From Siphonodentalium dalli (Eukaryota > Mollusca > Scaphopoda > Gadilida > Siphonodentaliidae), in NCBI GenBank assembly GCA_032622095.1, contig CP136065.1:242027530-242091529 (forward strand): DNA of 64,000 nucleotides. Reading direction: 5' to 3'. The notes under the pieces were generated by a model. It was not told the DNA's origin. It did no database searches and worked only from the letters and a program-made list of their open reading frames with translations. A program made the position numbers and the translations under genes. Below, in pieces: positions 10,758 through 20,359 of the stretch. The first letter of the stretch is position 1; every line of letters starts with the position of its first letter.

Positions 10758-12954
10758 ATTTCGGCTTTAGAAACGCATCTCCCCCTGATTATGCCAAGAT
10801 CTCATTATAAAAAAGTTAACAACATCCCTAGCCAGGTAAATAGCCTGCTTGTTCTTGATATATACTGCCTTTATTGACGTAGTGATAAACAGATTATAGA
10901 AATTGCTGCCACGCAATATTCCAGACATGCGTCGCCACAAAAAACTATAACTTTCTCGAGCTCAGACGAGAATAATGTCAAGCAAGCCACCCAGGAAAAG
11001 CTGAGACTTAGTTATATTGTCTAACGATCGACAATCCTGGCTGACACCAAGTTATATAAATATCACGAAATAAGTAAGTTCCCCCCTGACATATTACGCT
11101 ATATCTCAAGAATCCGAGACAGATTGATGGGAAAGTATACACGTATATTTACAATAGTAGAACTTGAAGTGACAACATGTCTACCCACTGAGTGCTTGCA
11201 TGAATACTGTTAGTCTCCCCACTTGCATGCTTCTCTGACCACCGTTTGTGCGCAGATTGTGCTCAATTCAAAAGTCACGAAACAAAAGTTATGAATGTAG
11301 AAATCTCCTACAAAGTAGTCGCCCATGCGAAACACAGCTTATAGTTCTGAGTGTACCCCCCCCCCCCATAACACAACAAGACTTGAGGGCACAGTGCCCT
11401 TAATTAGTAATATTTCGGCTTTAGAAACGCATCTCCCCCTCATGATGCCAAGATCTCATTATAAAAAGTTAGCGACATCCTTAGCCAGGTAAATAGCCTG
11501 CTTGTTCTTGATATATACTGCCTTTATTGACGTAGTGATAAACAGATTATAGAAATTGCTGCCACGCAATATTCCAGACATGCGTCGCCACAAAAAACTA
11601 TAACTTTCTCGAGCTCAGACGAGAATAATGTCAAGCAAGCCACCCAGGAAAAGCTGAGACTTAGTTATATTGTCTAACGATCGACAATCCTGGCTGACAC
11701 CAAGTTATATAAATATCACGAAATAAGTAAGTCCCCCCCCCTGACATATTACGCTATATCTCAAGAATCCGAGACAGATTGACGGGAAAGTTTACACGTA
11801 TATTTACTACAGTAGAACTTGAAGTGACAACATGTCTACCCACTGAGTGCTTGCATGAATACCGTTAGTCTCCCCACTGACTGCTTGCATGCTTCTCTGA
11901 CCACCGTTTGTGCGCAGATTGTGCTCAATTCAAAAGTCACGAAACAAAAGTTATGAATGTAGAAATCTCCTACAAAGTAGTCGCCCATGCGAAACACAGC
12001 TTAATTCTGAGTGTACCCCCCCCCCCATAACACAACAATACTTGAGGGCACAGTGGCCTTAATTAGTAATATTTCGGCTTTAGAAACGCATCTCCCCCTC
12101 ATGATGCCAAGATCTCATTATAAAAAGTTAGCGACATCCTTAGCCAGGTAAATAGCCTGCTTGTTCTTGATATATGCTGCCTTTATTGAAGTAGTGATAA
12201 ACAGATTATAGAAATTGCTGCCACGCAATATTCCAGACATGCGTCGTCACAAAAAACTATAACTTTCTCGAGTTAAGACGAGAATAATGTCAAGCAAGCC
12301 ACCCGGGAAAAGCTGAGACTTAGTTATGTTGTCTAACGATCGACAATCCTGGCTGACACCAAGTTATATAAATATCACGAAATAAGTAAGTTCCCCCTGA
12401 CATTTTACACTATATGATCCTATATGTCAAGAATCCGAGACAGATTGACGGGAAAGTTTACACGTATTCACTATAGTAGGAACTTGAAGTGACAACATGT
12501 CTACCCACTAAGTGCTTGCATGAACACTTTGTGTACGCTCAGTACTTGCATGGTTACATTAACACGGAGGTCTACCCACTGAGTGCTTGCATGCTTGCCT
12601 AAACACTTTGTGTACGCTCAGTACTTGCGTGATTACATTAACACCGAGGTCTACGCACGGAGTGCTTGCGTGAATACCGTTAGCCTTCCCACCGACTGCT
12701 TGCAAGCTTGCCTGAACACTTTGTGTACGCTCAGTACTTGTATGATTACATTAGCACCGAGGTCTACCCACTGAGACTGAGTGTTTGCATACTTGCATGA
12801 ATACCGTTAGTCTACCCACTGACTGCATGCTTGCATGCTTCTCGAAACAAAAGTTATGAATGTAGAAATCGCCTACAAAGAGTGGCCCATGAGAAAAACA
12901 GCTTAGTTCTGAGTGTACCCCCATAACACGACAATACTTGAGGGCACCGTGCCC
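10758..12954 (+). repeat. ~656-bp tandem repeat, three units
   Basis: Unit starts (ATTTCGGCTTTAGAAACGCA) are at 10758, 11413 and 12071, so units 1 and 2 are 655 and 658 bp and nearly identical. Unit 3 is longer (about 884 bp) because of an internal subrepeat expansion (12488-12842). Each unit carries a C-run of 8-13 near its 3' part and ends with a TTAA-containing segment (GGCCTTAATTAGTAAT at 12056-12071). No RNA gene or ORF was recognised. The third unit is cut at its TTAA by MITE-1 copy B. Confidence 0.9.
12488..12842 (+). repeat. Subrepeats inside the third 656-bp unit
   Basis: Three to four tandem copies of a roughly 95-130-bp block containing CACTTTGTGTACGCTCAGTA followed by 'cttgc.tg.ttacatta' and 'gaggtctac.cac'. 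Units 1 and 2 have only the 'cccactgagtgcttgcatgaatac' base form. This accounts for the extra length of unit 3. Confidence 0.8.
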
Positions 12955-13083
12955 TTAACCCTTTGCCCAACAAAACGGCCAAAACCGGCCAAATAAAGCT
13001 TCAACAGCCTAAAATATCTTCGGTCTGTCTCAATAGAACCATACAAATATGGATATCATTGGAACCGGCTCCTTGACCACATT

Positions 13084-15711
13084 GTGATAGTTACAGTTAT
13101 GCCCTGTGCCAATGCATTCTCTTATATATGCGAGTCGACCATAGGTCGCCTCGCATATATAAGAGAATGCATTGGCCTAAAAAATCTGCATCATAATATG
13201 GCATCAATGCGACAAGTGTGGATATCTGCCGGGAGACCACGGGAGGAATCACACATTGCATATAGAGCATACAAAGACGCAAAATGTCTATTTCGTGCAC
13301 AATTCCGCAAATCGAACGAGCTCTATCTCCAAGAAATGGATGACAAGCTAGACAAAATGGCCGAACTTGACATAAACAGCTTTTTTAGGGCTTTCAACAA
13401 AAGGAAAGTTCAACGGCAAACCGCATCAAACTGTTTATTTGAAGTAAACGGTTCCACACTTAGAGACCCACAGGCGGTAATTGAAGCTTGGTCATCTTAT
13501 TATGAGAACCTCTATTCCCCATTACAATCTAACGATTTTGACGAAAAACACTTTTCATATGTTAACGCGGAAATTGAGAACATTCCCTCGTCGCACGGGT
13601 ATAGCGACATTGATGCAGATTTATGTTTCAATGTGTCTATTGATGAAGTAAAATATGTACTGCAAAATGCCAAGAAAGGCAAGGCGCCTGGTTTAGACAC
13701 CTTATGTTATGAACATATAATTTATGGTGGAGAGCGCCTGCAGAGCTCAGTTGCAACATTGATGTCCAAAATGGTTGAACTCAACCACGTCCCAGCACGA
13801 GCCAAAATAGGCCTTATGGTACCGCTCTTCAAAGGCGGCAATAAATCCAAAAAACAATTTGATAATTATCGTGCTATCACATTGCTCCCTGTTTTATATA
13901 CTATATTTGAGAAAATTATTTTGAACCGTCTTGAAAACTTTTCAACAGATCTCATCAAAGTACACCCACTGCAACATGGATTTCAAAAAGGGGTTAGCTG
14001 CCTCGCGTCGTCCTTCATAATTCAGGAAAGTATCGCCTTCACGGCCGAAAATCACAGCCCACTGTTTGCTTGTTTTTTAGATGTCCGTAAAGCATTTGAC
14101 ACAGTTTGGATTCACGGTCTCCTGCTCAAACTCTATCAACGTGGATTCACTGGTGAAATATGGCATATAATCAGTTCTCTGTTAAGTGGAATAAAATGCT
14201 CTGTTCAATTTAATGGTTCGATTTCGCGATACGTCGATATACAACAGGGAACACGTCAAGGAAGTATACTCGCCCCCTTATTTTACATGATCTTCATCGA
14301 TGAACTAATTTTCCAACTTGAAAACAGTCACCATGGTTTGCGCGTCGGTTCTGCGTGTTGCGCATCGCCAACTCAAGCCGACGATATGACTCTCTTGTCT
14401 CTAACTTCTTCTGGTCTCCAAACTTTGTGTGACCTATGCAGCTCATACAGTAAAAAATGGAGATTTAAATACAACCAGGATAAATGCAAAGTAGTCATTT
14501 TTAATGAACCATCTTCCTTACAAAAGTCCCGAGAAACAGTAGTTTGGATTGTAAATGATGAACCCGTGTCGGTGTCAGATCAGGTCACGCACCTTGGAAT
14601 CCCATTACAAAACATTAACATGGGCAACCATCTGAATGACCACATATGCAACAAAATACGATCTACGTATCTCATGTTAAGTAACGCTGGTATGTATGCC
14701 GGTGGCATAACACCCCTCAGCTCAAACACTTTGTACAACACTGTAGTTTTACCCAAAGGCCTATACGGGTCTGAATTCCTTTGCGGCATATCTTTGACAA
14801 ATGAAAACTCGTTGGAAAAAGTTCACAGGTTTTGCTTAAAACAAATTCAAGGACTCCCTTATAGAGCGCGCACAGATGTGGTACAAGGCTTACTTGGACT
14901 ATGCCCTCTATCAGCAATTATCGACAAGAGAAAACTTAGTCTGCTTGGGTCTCTTTGCAGGACGGCACATGGAAAGACATCGAAAACGATTTTCATGTTC
15001 CGTCTTAAGAGTCACCTTCAACAATCTAATTGTAATGCATCGTTTATTTCAGAAATCATTAAAATTCTAGACAACTATAACCTCACATCCTATCTAACAT
15101 CGTTTCTAGAAGAAGGACACTTCCCATCCAAGGACGCATGGAAATCCCTCATAGTAACAGAAATCAAACAAGCAAACGAGCAGTCATGGCAGACACGATT
15201 ACGCAATGAACATGCCCTAGTCCCATTCGCAAATAATCATAGTTCACTGTCAATTTCACCTCTTTGGCTAGCATGTAGAAGCTATCCTCAACATAAGCTT
15301 GAATTTCTAGAAATAGCCAAAATCCTGACCCGGGCCTTATCCCCAGTACACGGAAAGTGTCAGATATGTCATAAACTCTTTAAAAACGAAATCGAACATG
15401 CAATCCTCTTATGTTCCGCCTTTGCCGAGACAAGAATCGAAATATGGTTCAATGTCATAGAGGACTTCGGTATACCTTGTTTCTTATATATTGACAACTT
15501 GAGCCCCGTAGATCAGTTGATGATATTTCTTGCTTGCATTCCGCCACCCATGCGGGACCTCGTAAATGATATTAAGCAATTTACCATGTTTCTTGTTCGA
15601 AATTCATTTAAACTGTGGAAAATGTATACGGATCTATCGACTAAATGGATCACTTGTAAACCGCTCACGAACCGCTCTGCTCGAAGACAGAAACAATATC
15701 TACATAATTAA
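13084..15711 (+). CDS. LINE reverse transcriptase ORF, N-terminally truncated and MITE-fused
   Basis: An 875-codon open frame. The listed start is GTG; the first ATGs are at 13099 and 13198. Residues 1 to ~35 are read through the MITE-1 palindrome, and LINE sequence starts about residue 36. Visible RT landmarks: KAPGLD at 200-205, FDNYRAITLLP from 259, motif A FLDVRKAFDTVW with D333, motif B RQGSILAPLF from 391, motif C QADD at 431-434 (usually Y/F-ADD), then a KWRFKYNQDKCK block and HLGIP. The C-terminal knuckle is C759-x2-C762...H772-x4-C777. It copies LINE RNA at a nicked target in autonomous relatives, but no endonuclease remains, so this copy cannot move alone. Whether the fused frame is translated is unknown. 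Confidence 0.88.
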   Translation: MIVTVMPCANAFSYICESTIGRLAYIRECIGLKNLHHNMASMRQVWISAGRPREESHIAYRAYKDAKCLFRAQFRKSNELYLQEMDDKLDKMAELDINSFFRAFNKRKVQRQTASNCLFEVNGSTLRDPQAVIEAWSSYYENLYSPLQSNDFDEKHFSYVNAEIENIPSSHGYSDIDADLCFNVSIDEVKYVLQNAKKGKAPGLDTLCYEHIIYGGERLQSSVATLMSKMVELNHVPARAKIGLMVPLFKGGNKSKKQFDNYRAITLLPVLYTIFEKIILNRLENFSTDLIKVHPLQHGFQKGVSCLASSFIIQESIAFTAENHSPLFACFLDVRKAFDTVWIHGLLLKLYQRGFTGEIWHIISSLLSGIKCSVQFNGSISRYVDIQQGTRQGSILAPLFYMIFIDELIFQLENSHHGLRVGSACCASPTQADDMTLLSLTSSGLQTLCDLCSSYSKKWRFKYNQDKCKVVIFNEPSSLQKSRETVVWIVNDEPVSVSDQVTHLGIPLQNINMGNHLNDHICNKIRSTYLMLSNAGMYAGGITPLSSNTLYNTVVLPKGLYGSEFLCGISLTNENSLEKVHRFCLKQIQGLPYRARTDVVQGLLGLCPLSAIIDKRKLSLLGSLCRTAHGKTSKTIFMFRLKSHLQQSNCNASFISEIIKILDNYNLTSYLTSFLEEGHFPSKDAWKSLIVTEIKQANEQSWQTRLRNEHALVPFANNHSSLSISPLWLACRSYPQHKLEFLEIAKILTRALSPVHGKCQICHKLFKNEIEHAILLCSAFAETRIEIWFNVIEDFGIPCFLYIDNLSPVDQLMIFLACIPPPMRDLVNDIKQFTMFLVRNSFKLWKMYTDLSTKWITCKPLTNRSARRQKQYLHN

Positions 15712-16041
15712 TTTGTATTTAGTAGCATCTAACTAAACATGATATACACATGTACTTTATAACGAAAATAAAGCTATATCGCAGACAACTCAGTCTCGCT
15801 CCATTCGACAGATACTCGTATAATTATCCAGTTGAAGTGTTTCGTGAAATCAGAAATACACGAGGCCTACAGGTGTAATGCTTATACCTCATTGAATTTG
15901 TATTGCGCATATTTTGTGTATAAAACCATGTGATATATTGATGTTTATTTTTTGTCAACTATGTTGAAACACTAATCTTGTGTATGATGCATAATGTTTA
16001 AACTCTCCGTTTGCGGAGGAAATAAAGGTATATATATATAT
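13189..16041 (+). mobile_element. 5'-truncated non-LTR retrotransposon (LINE)
   Basis: The insert between the two MITE-1 halves. It lacks ORF1 and the apurinic endonuclease, starting in the linker before RT, and keeps the RT, C-terminal domain, a ~330-bp 3' UTR, a 3' stem-loop (16005-16018), AATAAA motifs (about 15768 and 16020) and a (TA)n tail. Target-primed reverse transcription with premature stop explains this shape. The coding part has no stop or frameshift, so insertion is recent relative to the other LINE relics here. I cannot place the clade with confidence. Confidence 0.85.
16005..16041 (+). other. LINE 3' stem-loop and (TA)n tail
   Basis: CTCCG-TTTG-CGGAG forms a 5-bp stem with a 4-nt loop, followed by GAAATAAAGG and a (TA)n run. 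In several LINE clades a 3' hairpin next to a short tandem tail is the RT recognition site; that role here is inference. Confidence 0.6.
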
Positions 16042-16160
16042 ATAATTTTTAATGTGTTAAGCCAATGCATTCTCTTATATATGCGAGGCGACCTATGGTC
16101 GACTCGCATATATAAAAGAATGCATTGGCACAGGGCCCTTCTGCTGGGTAAAAGGGTTAA

Positions 16161-16521
16161 TTAGTAAATATTGCTATGATGCTGCCAAGTTAGTGTCATT
16201 GTCCATTCTTGTTTAGACTGTTCGATACCCGTGAAGCCATGGTGCCAAGTCACAAAGGAGAGGTCCGCCTGTCGTTGGCCGAGAATTCTGACACTACCAA
16301 CGTTAATCTCCAGCATACCCAGTGATTTCATGATGTTTCGAAAGTCGACTCTTCCCATTATATTGGTTATCATTCAATAAGCATGTAGACACCCACCATA
16401 TGGTTACTTACATGTAGAATTATCTTCAAAATTTAATCACATTCTGATTAACATATCTGAAGATATCCTCTCAAATATCAAGGCGGAACCAAGCCTGAGT
16501 TTAGTGTGCCTGTCATTTGCA
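16161..16521. other. Continuation of intergenic DNA
   Basis: The first bases resemble the start of the next 656-bp unit, then diverge. 'tttagtgtgcctgtcatttg' at 16500-16519 is shared with 49210-49229 and leads into the palindrome that follows. Confidence 0.4.
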
Positions 16522-16613
16522 GAATGAGGTCACCAGCCTAGAGGGTGAATTTAGTGACGCTATCCCGTATGGCGGGCTAGCATCACCAAATTAACCCTCT
16601 GGGGACCTCATTC
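16522..16613. repeat. Imperfect palindrome with a half copy at 49 kb
   Basis: Arms start GAATGAGGTC and end GACCTCATTC. The inner arms pair 'agagggtgaatttagtga.gcta' with 'tagc.tcac.aaattaaccctct'. About 92 bp with a GC-rich centre. The left half recurs at 49231-49275. Likely a small fold-back element; family unknown. Confidence 0.65.
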
Positions 16614-17004
16614 TTCTTAGGCCCCATCTGCTATGGGAGACATAGACTCAGTTTGATGTTTCCAAATGATGAATATTGTGATGTACATCCATTGGGAACC
16701 TCGATTATGCAATGTGTCGTCTGCCAATTTGGGGGGCATAGAGAAACTAAAGTTTCTAAACTAAAACAGAAATATAAACTACATGTATGTGAAGATGTGA
16801 TTTCTACGCCAAACAGCCGTCTAACTTCTGTGCGTCAAGACGATTTGTCTGTTCAATGATATTAAGGTTTGCCTTCAATATTTAAATACTAATTTTGATT
16901 GTTGTGTAAAAAATAATTTCGTTATTGATAAAATTAACAAAAAATAATGGACAATTAAGCCGTTCTTTACTAAATAGTAGTTCCTCGGGAAATGTGCAAA
17001 TAAT
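16614..17004. other. Intergenic, nothing recognised
   Basis: The 68-codon frame at 16653 has no domain character. Confidence 0.35.
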
Positions 17005-17150
17005 AAGTTCAACAAACGGCGAGATATATGAACGTTTCCCACCCATGAAAAGGAACCGTTCTGCTGTTGTATTATCTATTTTTCTGTCTGTCTGGTCATT
17101 TTTGTTGACACCATCCAAATGAATAATATACAATTCCAATGTATTCTTTT
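17005..17150 (+). repeat. R2 dispersed repeat, diverged copy 3
   Basis: Contains TTCAACAAACGG, GAACGTTTCCCACCCATGAA, TATTATCT and CCAAATGAATAATA in the same order as 880-1066 and 6805-6972. Weak match. Confidence 0.4.
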
Positions 17151-17195
17151 ATAACTCAACGGCGATAAATATGTCGACGATTGTGATGATAATTA

Positions 17196-17337
17196 GAGGT
17201 TATTACTTGGAGTCGGATATCGGCCGAGATATCAGCCCGATGTAACTTCATATCATATGAAGTTACCGATGACTGATATGAAGTTACCGAGAGCTGATAT
17301 GTCTCGACCGATATCCCACAAACCAAGTAATAACCTC
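17196..17337. repeat. 142-bp palindromic element
   Basis: Arms begin GAGGTTATTACTTGG and end CCAAGTAATAACCTC. Inside, GGATATCGGCCGAGATATCAG pairs imperfectly with 'ctgatatgtctcgaccgatatcc', and TAACTTCATATCA units meet at the centre. Non-coding; resembles a small fold-back MITE of unknown superfamily. Confidence 0.75.
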
Positions 17338-17408
17338 GTTATTAATTAGATCAATAGTTTATGCTAATACCATCACTATCCATTCCAATTACATATGATA
17401 TTTAATTA

Positions 17409-17823
17409 ATAATGATGATGATAATGGTGTGATGATAATGGTGATGATAATGGTGATGACAATGATGATGATAACGATGATGATAATGATGATGATAATG
17501 GTGATGATAATGATGATGATAATGATGATAATGATGATGATAATGCTGATGATGGTGGTGATGATGATAATGATGATGGTAATGATGATGATGGTGATGA
17601 TAATAATGATGGTGATAATGATAATGATACTGGTGATGATAATGATGATGATAATGATAATGGTGATGATAATGATGATGATAATGATGATAATGATGAT
17701 GATAATGCTGATGATGGTGGTGATGATGATAATGATGATGGTAATGATGATGATGGTTATGATAATAATGATGGTGATAATGCTAATGATAATGGTGATG
17801 ATAATGATGATGATAATGATGCA
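17409..17823 (+). repeat. Degenerate (GAT)n/(AAT)n microsatellite, ~415 bp
   Basis: GATGAT, GATAAT and GGTGAT triplets only. A ~225-bp internal block (with GCTGATGATGGTGGTGATGA) occurs twice, indicating segmental duplication of the array. The 148-codon frame rich in Met and Ile across it is a by-product. Confidence 0.95.
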
Positions 17824-18189
17824 TTACTTTGATATTGTTTGGACGTTTCTATGCATTTATTACATATTGATTTAGAAGGACATCAGAAATTATTTGTTGA
17901 TTGTTCAACAACAATTTGATATTGTTTGGTATCTAGTTAATATGTCATATTTGGTTTTCAAAATTTTCTCAACAGAACAAATCAGAAAACGACGTTTAAC
18001 TAGATGCTTTATGTTGTTGTTGTAACTGGAGGTTTGGAACCATGAATGCACCTTTAATTGGTGGGAACTATTTGGTCGTTTGTAGAACATCTGAACATTT
18101 CCTAACGGAACTACATACTCGTTGAAGAGTATTTCGTATAGAAAGGGTAAAAGATCTCAAGGCGCGCGAAGTGGGTTCATGCGAAATTA
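17824..18189. other. Intergenic, nothing recognised
   Basis: TTTGATATTGTTTGG occurs twice (17828, 17917). No gene or known element. Confidence 0.35.
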
Positions 18190-18572
18190 CACCATTTACC
18201 CAACCGAAGGGCCCTGTGCCAATGCATTCTCTTATATATGCGAGTCGACCATAGGTCGCCTCGCATATATAAGAGAATGCATTGGCTTAACACATTAAAA
18301 ATTATAAAATTGTTAAAGAATGTAAGAAAAAATGGTAAATTGTACACGAGACATCAATTTAATGCATTCTCTTATATATGCGAGGCGACCTATGGTCGAC
18401 TCGCATATATAAGAGAATGCATTGGCACAGGGCATAACTGTAACTATCACAATGTGGTCAAGGAGCCGGTTCCAATGATATCCATATTTGTATGGTTCTA
18501 TTGAGACAGACCGAAGATATGTTAGGCTGTTGAAGCTTTATTTGGCCGGTTTTGGCCGTTTTGTTGGGTGCA
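18190..18572 (-). mobile_element. MITE-1 copy C, inverted
   Basis: Reverse orientation relative to copy A. The CCATTTACCCAACCGAAGGG end is on the left, PAL69 at 18218-18286 and about 18361-18426, and the 'ccggttttggccgttttgtt' end is on the right at about 18540-18565. Terminal TTAAs are eroded. The spacer deviates from copy D after 'aaaaaatggtaaa' (insertion of 'ttgtacacgagacatc'). Confidence 0.8.
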
Positions 18573-19585
18573 AAAACGACTGTCATCAACAAGTACATGA
18601 ATAATAGATTGAATTTTTTATTATTTTCATTATTTGTTACTTTCCAATAATGATATGTCACATGTCAAAACCATTGTTATGTAAATATTACTGTTACAGT
18701 GGAATTACTAATAATAGTCCAAATAGTCCAATATTAGTGCAATAAGATACACAAGTTTTTTTCAAAACTGAACGGTAAACGTTCGAAAATTAATGTCAAA
18801 AAATTGAAAAGTATTTTGAAAATCATATTCAGACTACAATATTTTAATTTACTAAATGATTAGCGATGTTTGTTGACAAATCTACAACTTTTGTTTATAA
18901 AACAGTGGTTTCAACTCGCGAAATTCCATTGTTGCAGAACTGTCAATAATGAACGCAAGCTCATCTCGTTCTATCCTTCCGCGACAGCACTCGTGCCGTA
19001 TCGACAAACCCATTTACACATCGTGTCGTTCTGTGTATTTATCTATTTCTCTATGTTTTTCTTATTAGCGCGCACCGCGTGTATACTGTTCTTCAATTTT
19101 GTTTTATGGCTGTGGTCCTATGGGCATTTTATTTATAGATAATTGTTTTTTTCCGGTTTAAAAGTCGAACTGCGCGACCAGGAGGCCGAGTCCGGTAAAA
19201 GGTGTAGTTGGGAATTTCAATTTCGTTTATTGTCCTTTACATTATTATGTCAATAATGTTGATTTTTGGTTTGTGACAAGCTATGTCAATTACCAATAAA
19301 AGAAATTTAACAGATAATTTGTAAGTCTTATATTTCAACTTTTATAGATATTTTTCGTTCTGCAACCAACTGATGTTTGTGGTCGGAGACGGCCGAGTCG
19401 GTCGCCGGTTAGTTAATTAGGCGCTGGTTGTTATTGTTATTTTAACGGAATTCTGAGTTGGTCATTCGCGAAACCAATATATTTTATATTCTATAATTAC
19501 AATCATGGGTATATAATATATGATCTTGAGCGCGTTACCATTTCTGACTATGGTTTTCTTGGTTGTGTTGTTTGACAGACTTTTC
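18573..19585. other. Intergenic, nothing recognised
   Basis: The 90-codon frame at 18870-19142 has a hydrophobic C-terminal half but no recognisable domain, and the surrounding base composition does not change. Confidence 0.35.
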
Positions 19586-19779
19586 GTTAGTTTATCGCCG
19601 ATAGATGCGCCCCGCATCGAGTAGTAAATATTTACAATTGAGCGTAGTTTTGACGATGTTTTCTATGGAGTGGTACGATCGATTTGCTTCAAATTTTCGG
19701 CCATGTTAGCAGAATGTTACAGCCTGAGTACTAACTTATCAGTTCCACGCACAGGAACAAGTACATAACATGTCTTTAA
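19586..19779 (+). repeat. R1 element, 5'-truncated copy
   Basis: Starts at GTTTATCGCCGATAGATGCG-type sequence and runs to the R1 3' terminus at TTAA (19776-19779). About 53% of the full copy at 9747-10110. Confidence 0.75.
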
Positions 19780-20040
19780 AAGTACATGAATAGTATCAGA
19801 GCTGTGATGAAACCCAGCGATTTAGTTGATTCCTCAGAGCCGGAGATATTCGCTGATATAGCTCCAAACACAAATAGTGGCAGGTGTGCATAAATTAAGA
19901 AGAATGGGTAAAATATTACTAACGGTAAACAACAAATCCTTTGGAATATTTTGATATTAAATTGAGATAAATTAAACTGCTACACCTGTATTTGAGGTCC
20001 CTAAAAGTGTGGACATTACTGTAATGTCCAACAACATCAA
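19780..20040. other. Intergenic, nothing recognised
   Basis: No frame, repeat or RNA signal recognised. Confidence 0.3.
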
Positions 20041-20312
20041 ACTCAACTGACGGTAACAAGAGCTGGTGCCAACACACGTCAGCGTTGAATCATGAATGTT
20101 ATATACATCAAGCTTTCACTAACAACATCTGCCAAACAATCTTCTGTGCTATAAATGTTATAAATGCCAAAGGTATGGCCATGCCAAACATAATTGCAAT
20201 AATAAAGCTACTCCGTGTGCACCGTGTTCTGCCCCAGGGGATCACAGGAATTGTGCAGGACATAAGAAATGTTGAAAGTGTTTTGGCGCACACCCAGCGC
20301 AGGCCTACATGC
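20041..20312 (+). pseudogene. LINE ORF1 (gag-like) zinc-knuckle relic
   Basis: In the frame starting at 20147 the sequence reads CYKCQRYGHAKHNC, a textbook C-x2-C-x4-H-x4-C knuckle. A second cluster follows (PCAPCSAPGDHRNC), and then KKC-stop-KCFGAHPAQA with a TGA at about 20267. Such serial CCHC knuckles are typical of the RNA-binding ORF1 protein of Jockey/CR1-like retrotransposons. A TAA upstream in the same frame (20120) and a shift of the likely preceding segment show it is broken. No RT lies next to it. Confidence 0.7.
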
Positions 20313-20359
20313 CTCATTGGTATACGCCCGTTTAAAACGATCGTATTATGTTATTAGCC

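Larger units (their letters stand above)
12955..16160 (+). mobile_element. MITE-1 copy B, split by a LINE
   Basis: The left end TTAACCCTTTGCCCAACA starts at 12955 and PAL69 lies at 13108-13176. MITE sequence continues to about 13188, is interrupted by a ~2.85-kb LINE, and resumes near 16042 with 'taatttttaatgtgttaa', PAL69 at 16061-16129 and the right end closing at TTAA 16157-16160. The left flank ends ...GTGCCC and the right flank reads TTAGTAAATATT, matching the uninterrupted repeat unit GGCC-TTAA-TTAGTAAT at 12056-12071. The target TTAA is thus duplicated with no other change, as in piggyBac-type insertion. About 49 bp of the MITE spacer is missing at the LINE junction compared with copy D. 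Confidence 0.9.

Noticed and set aside
10758..12954. 656-bp tandem units as an RNA gene cluster (5S, snRNA or histone-like spacing)
   Set aside because: No recognisable 5S or snRNA core, no histone codons, and no conserved promoter box; treated as satellite.
17429..17875. 148-codon Met/Ile-rich frame
   Set aside because: Direct translation of a GAT/AAT microsatellite.
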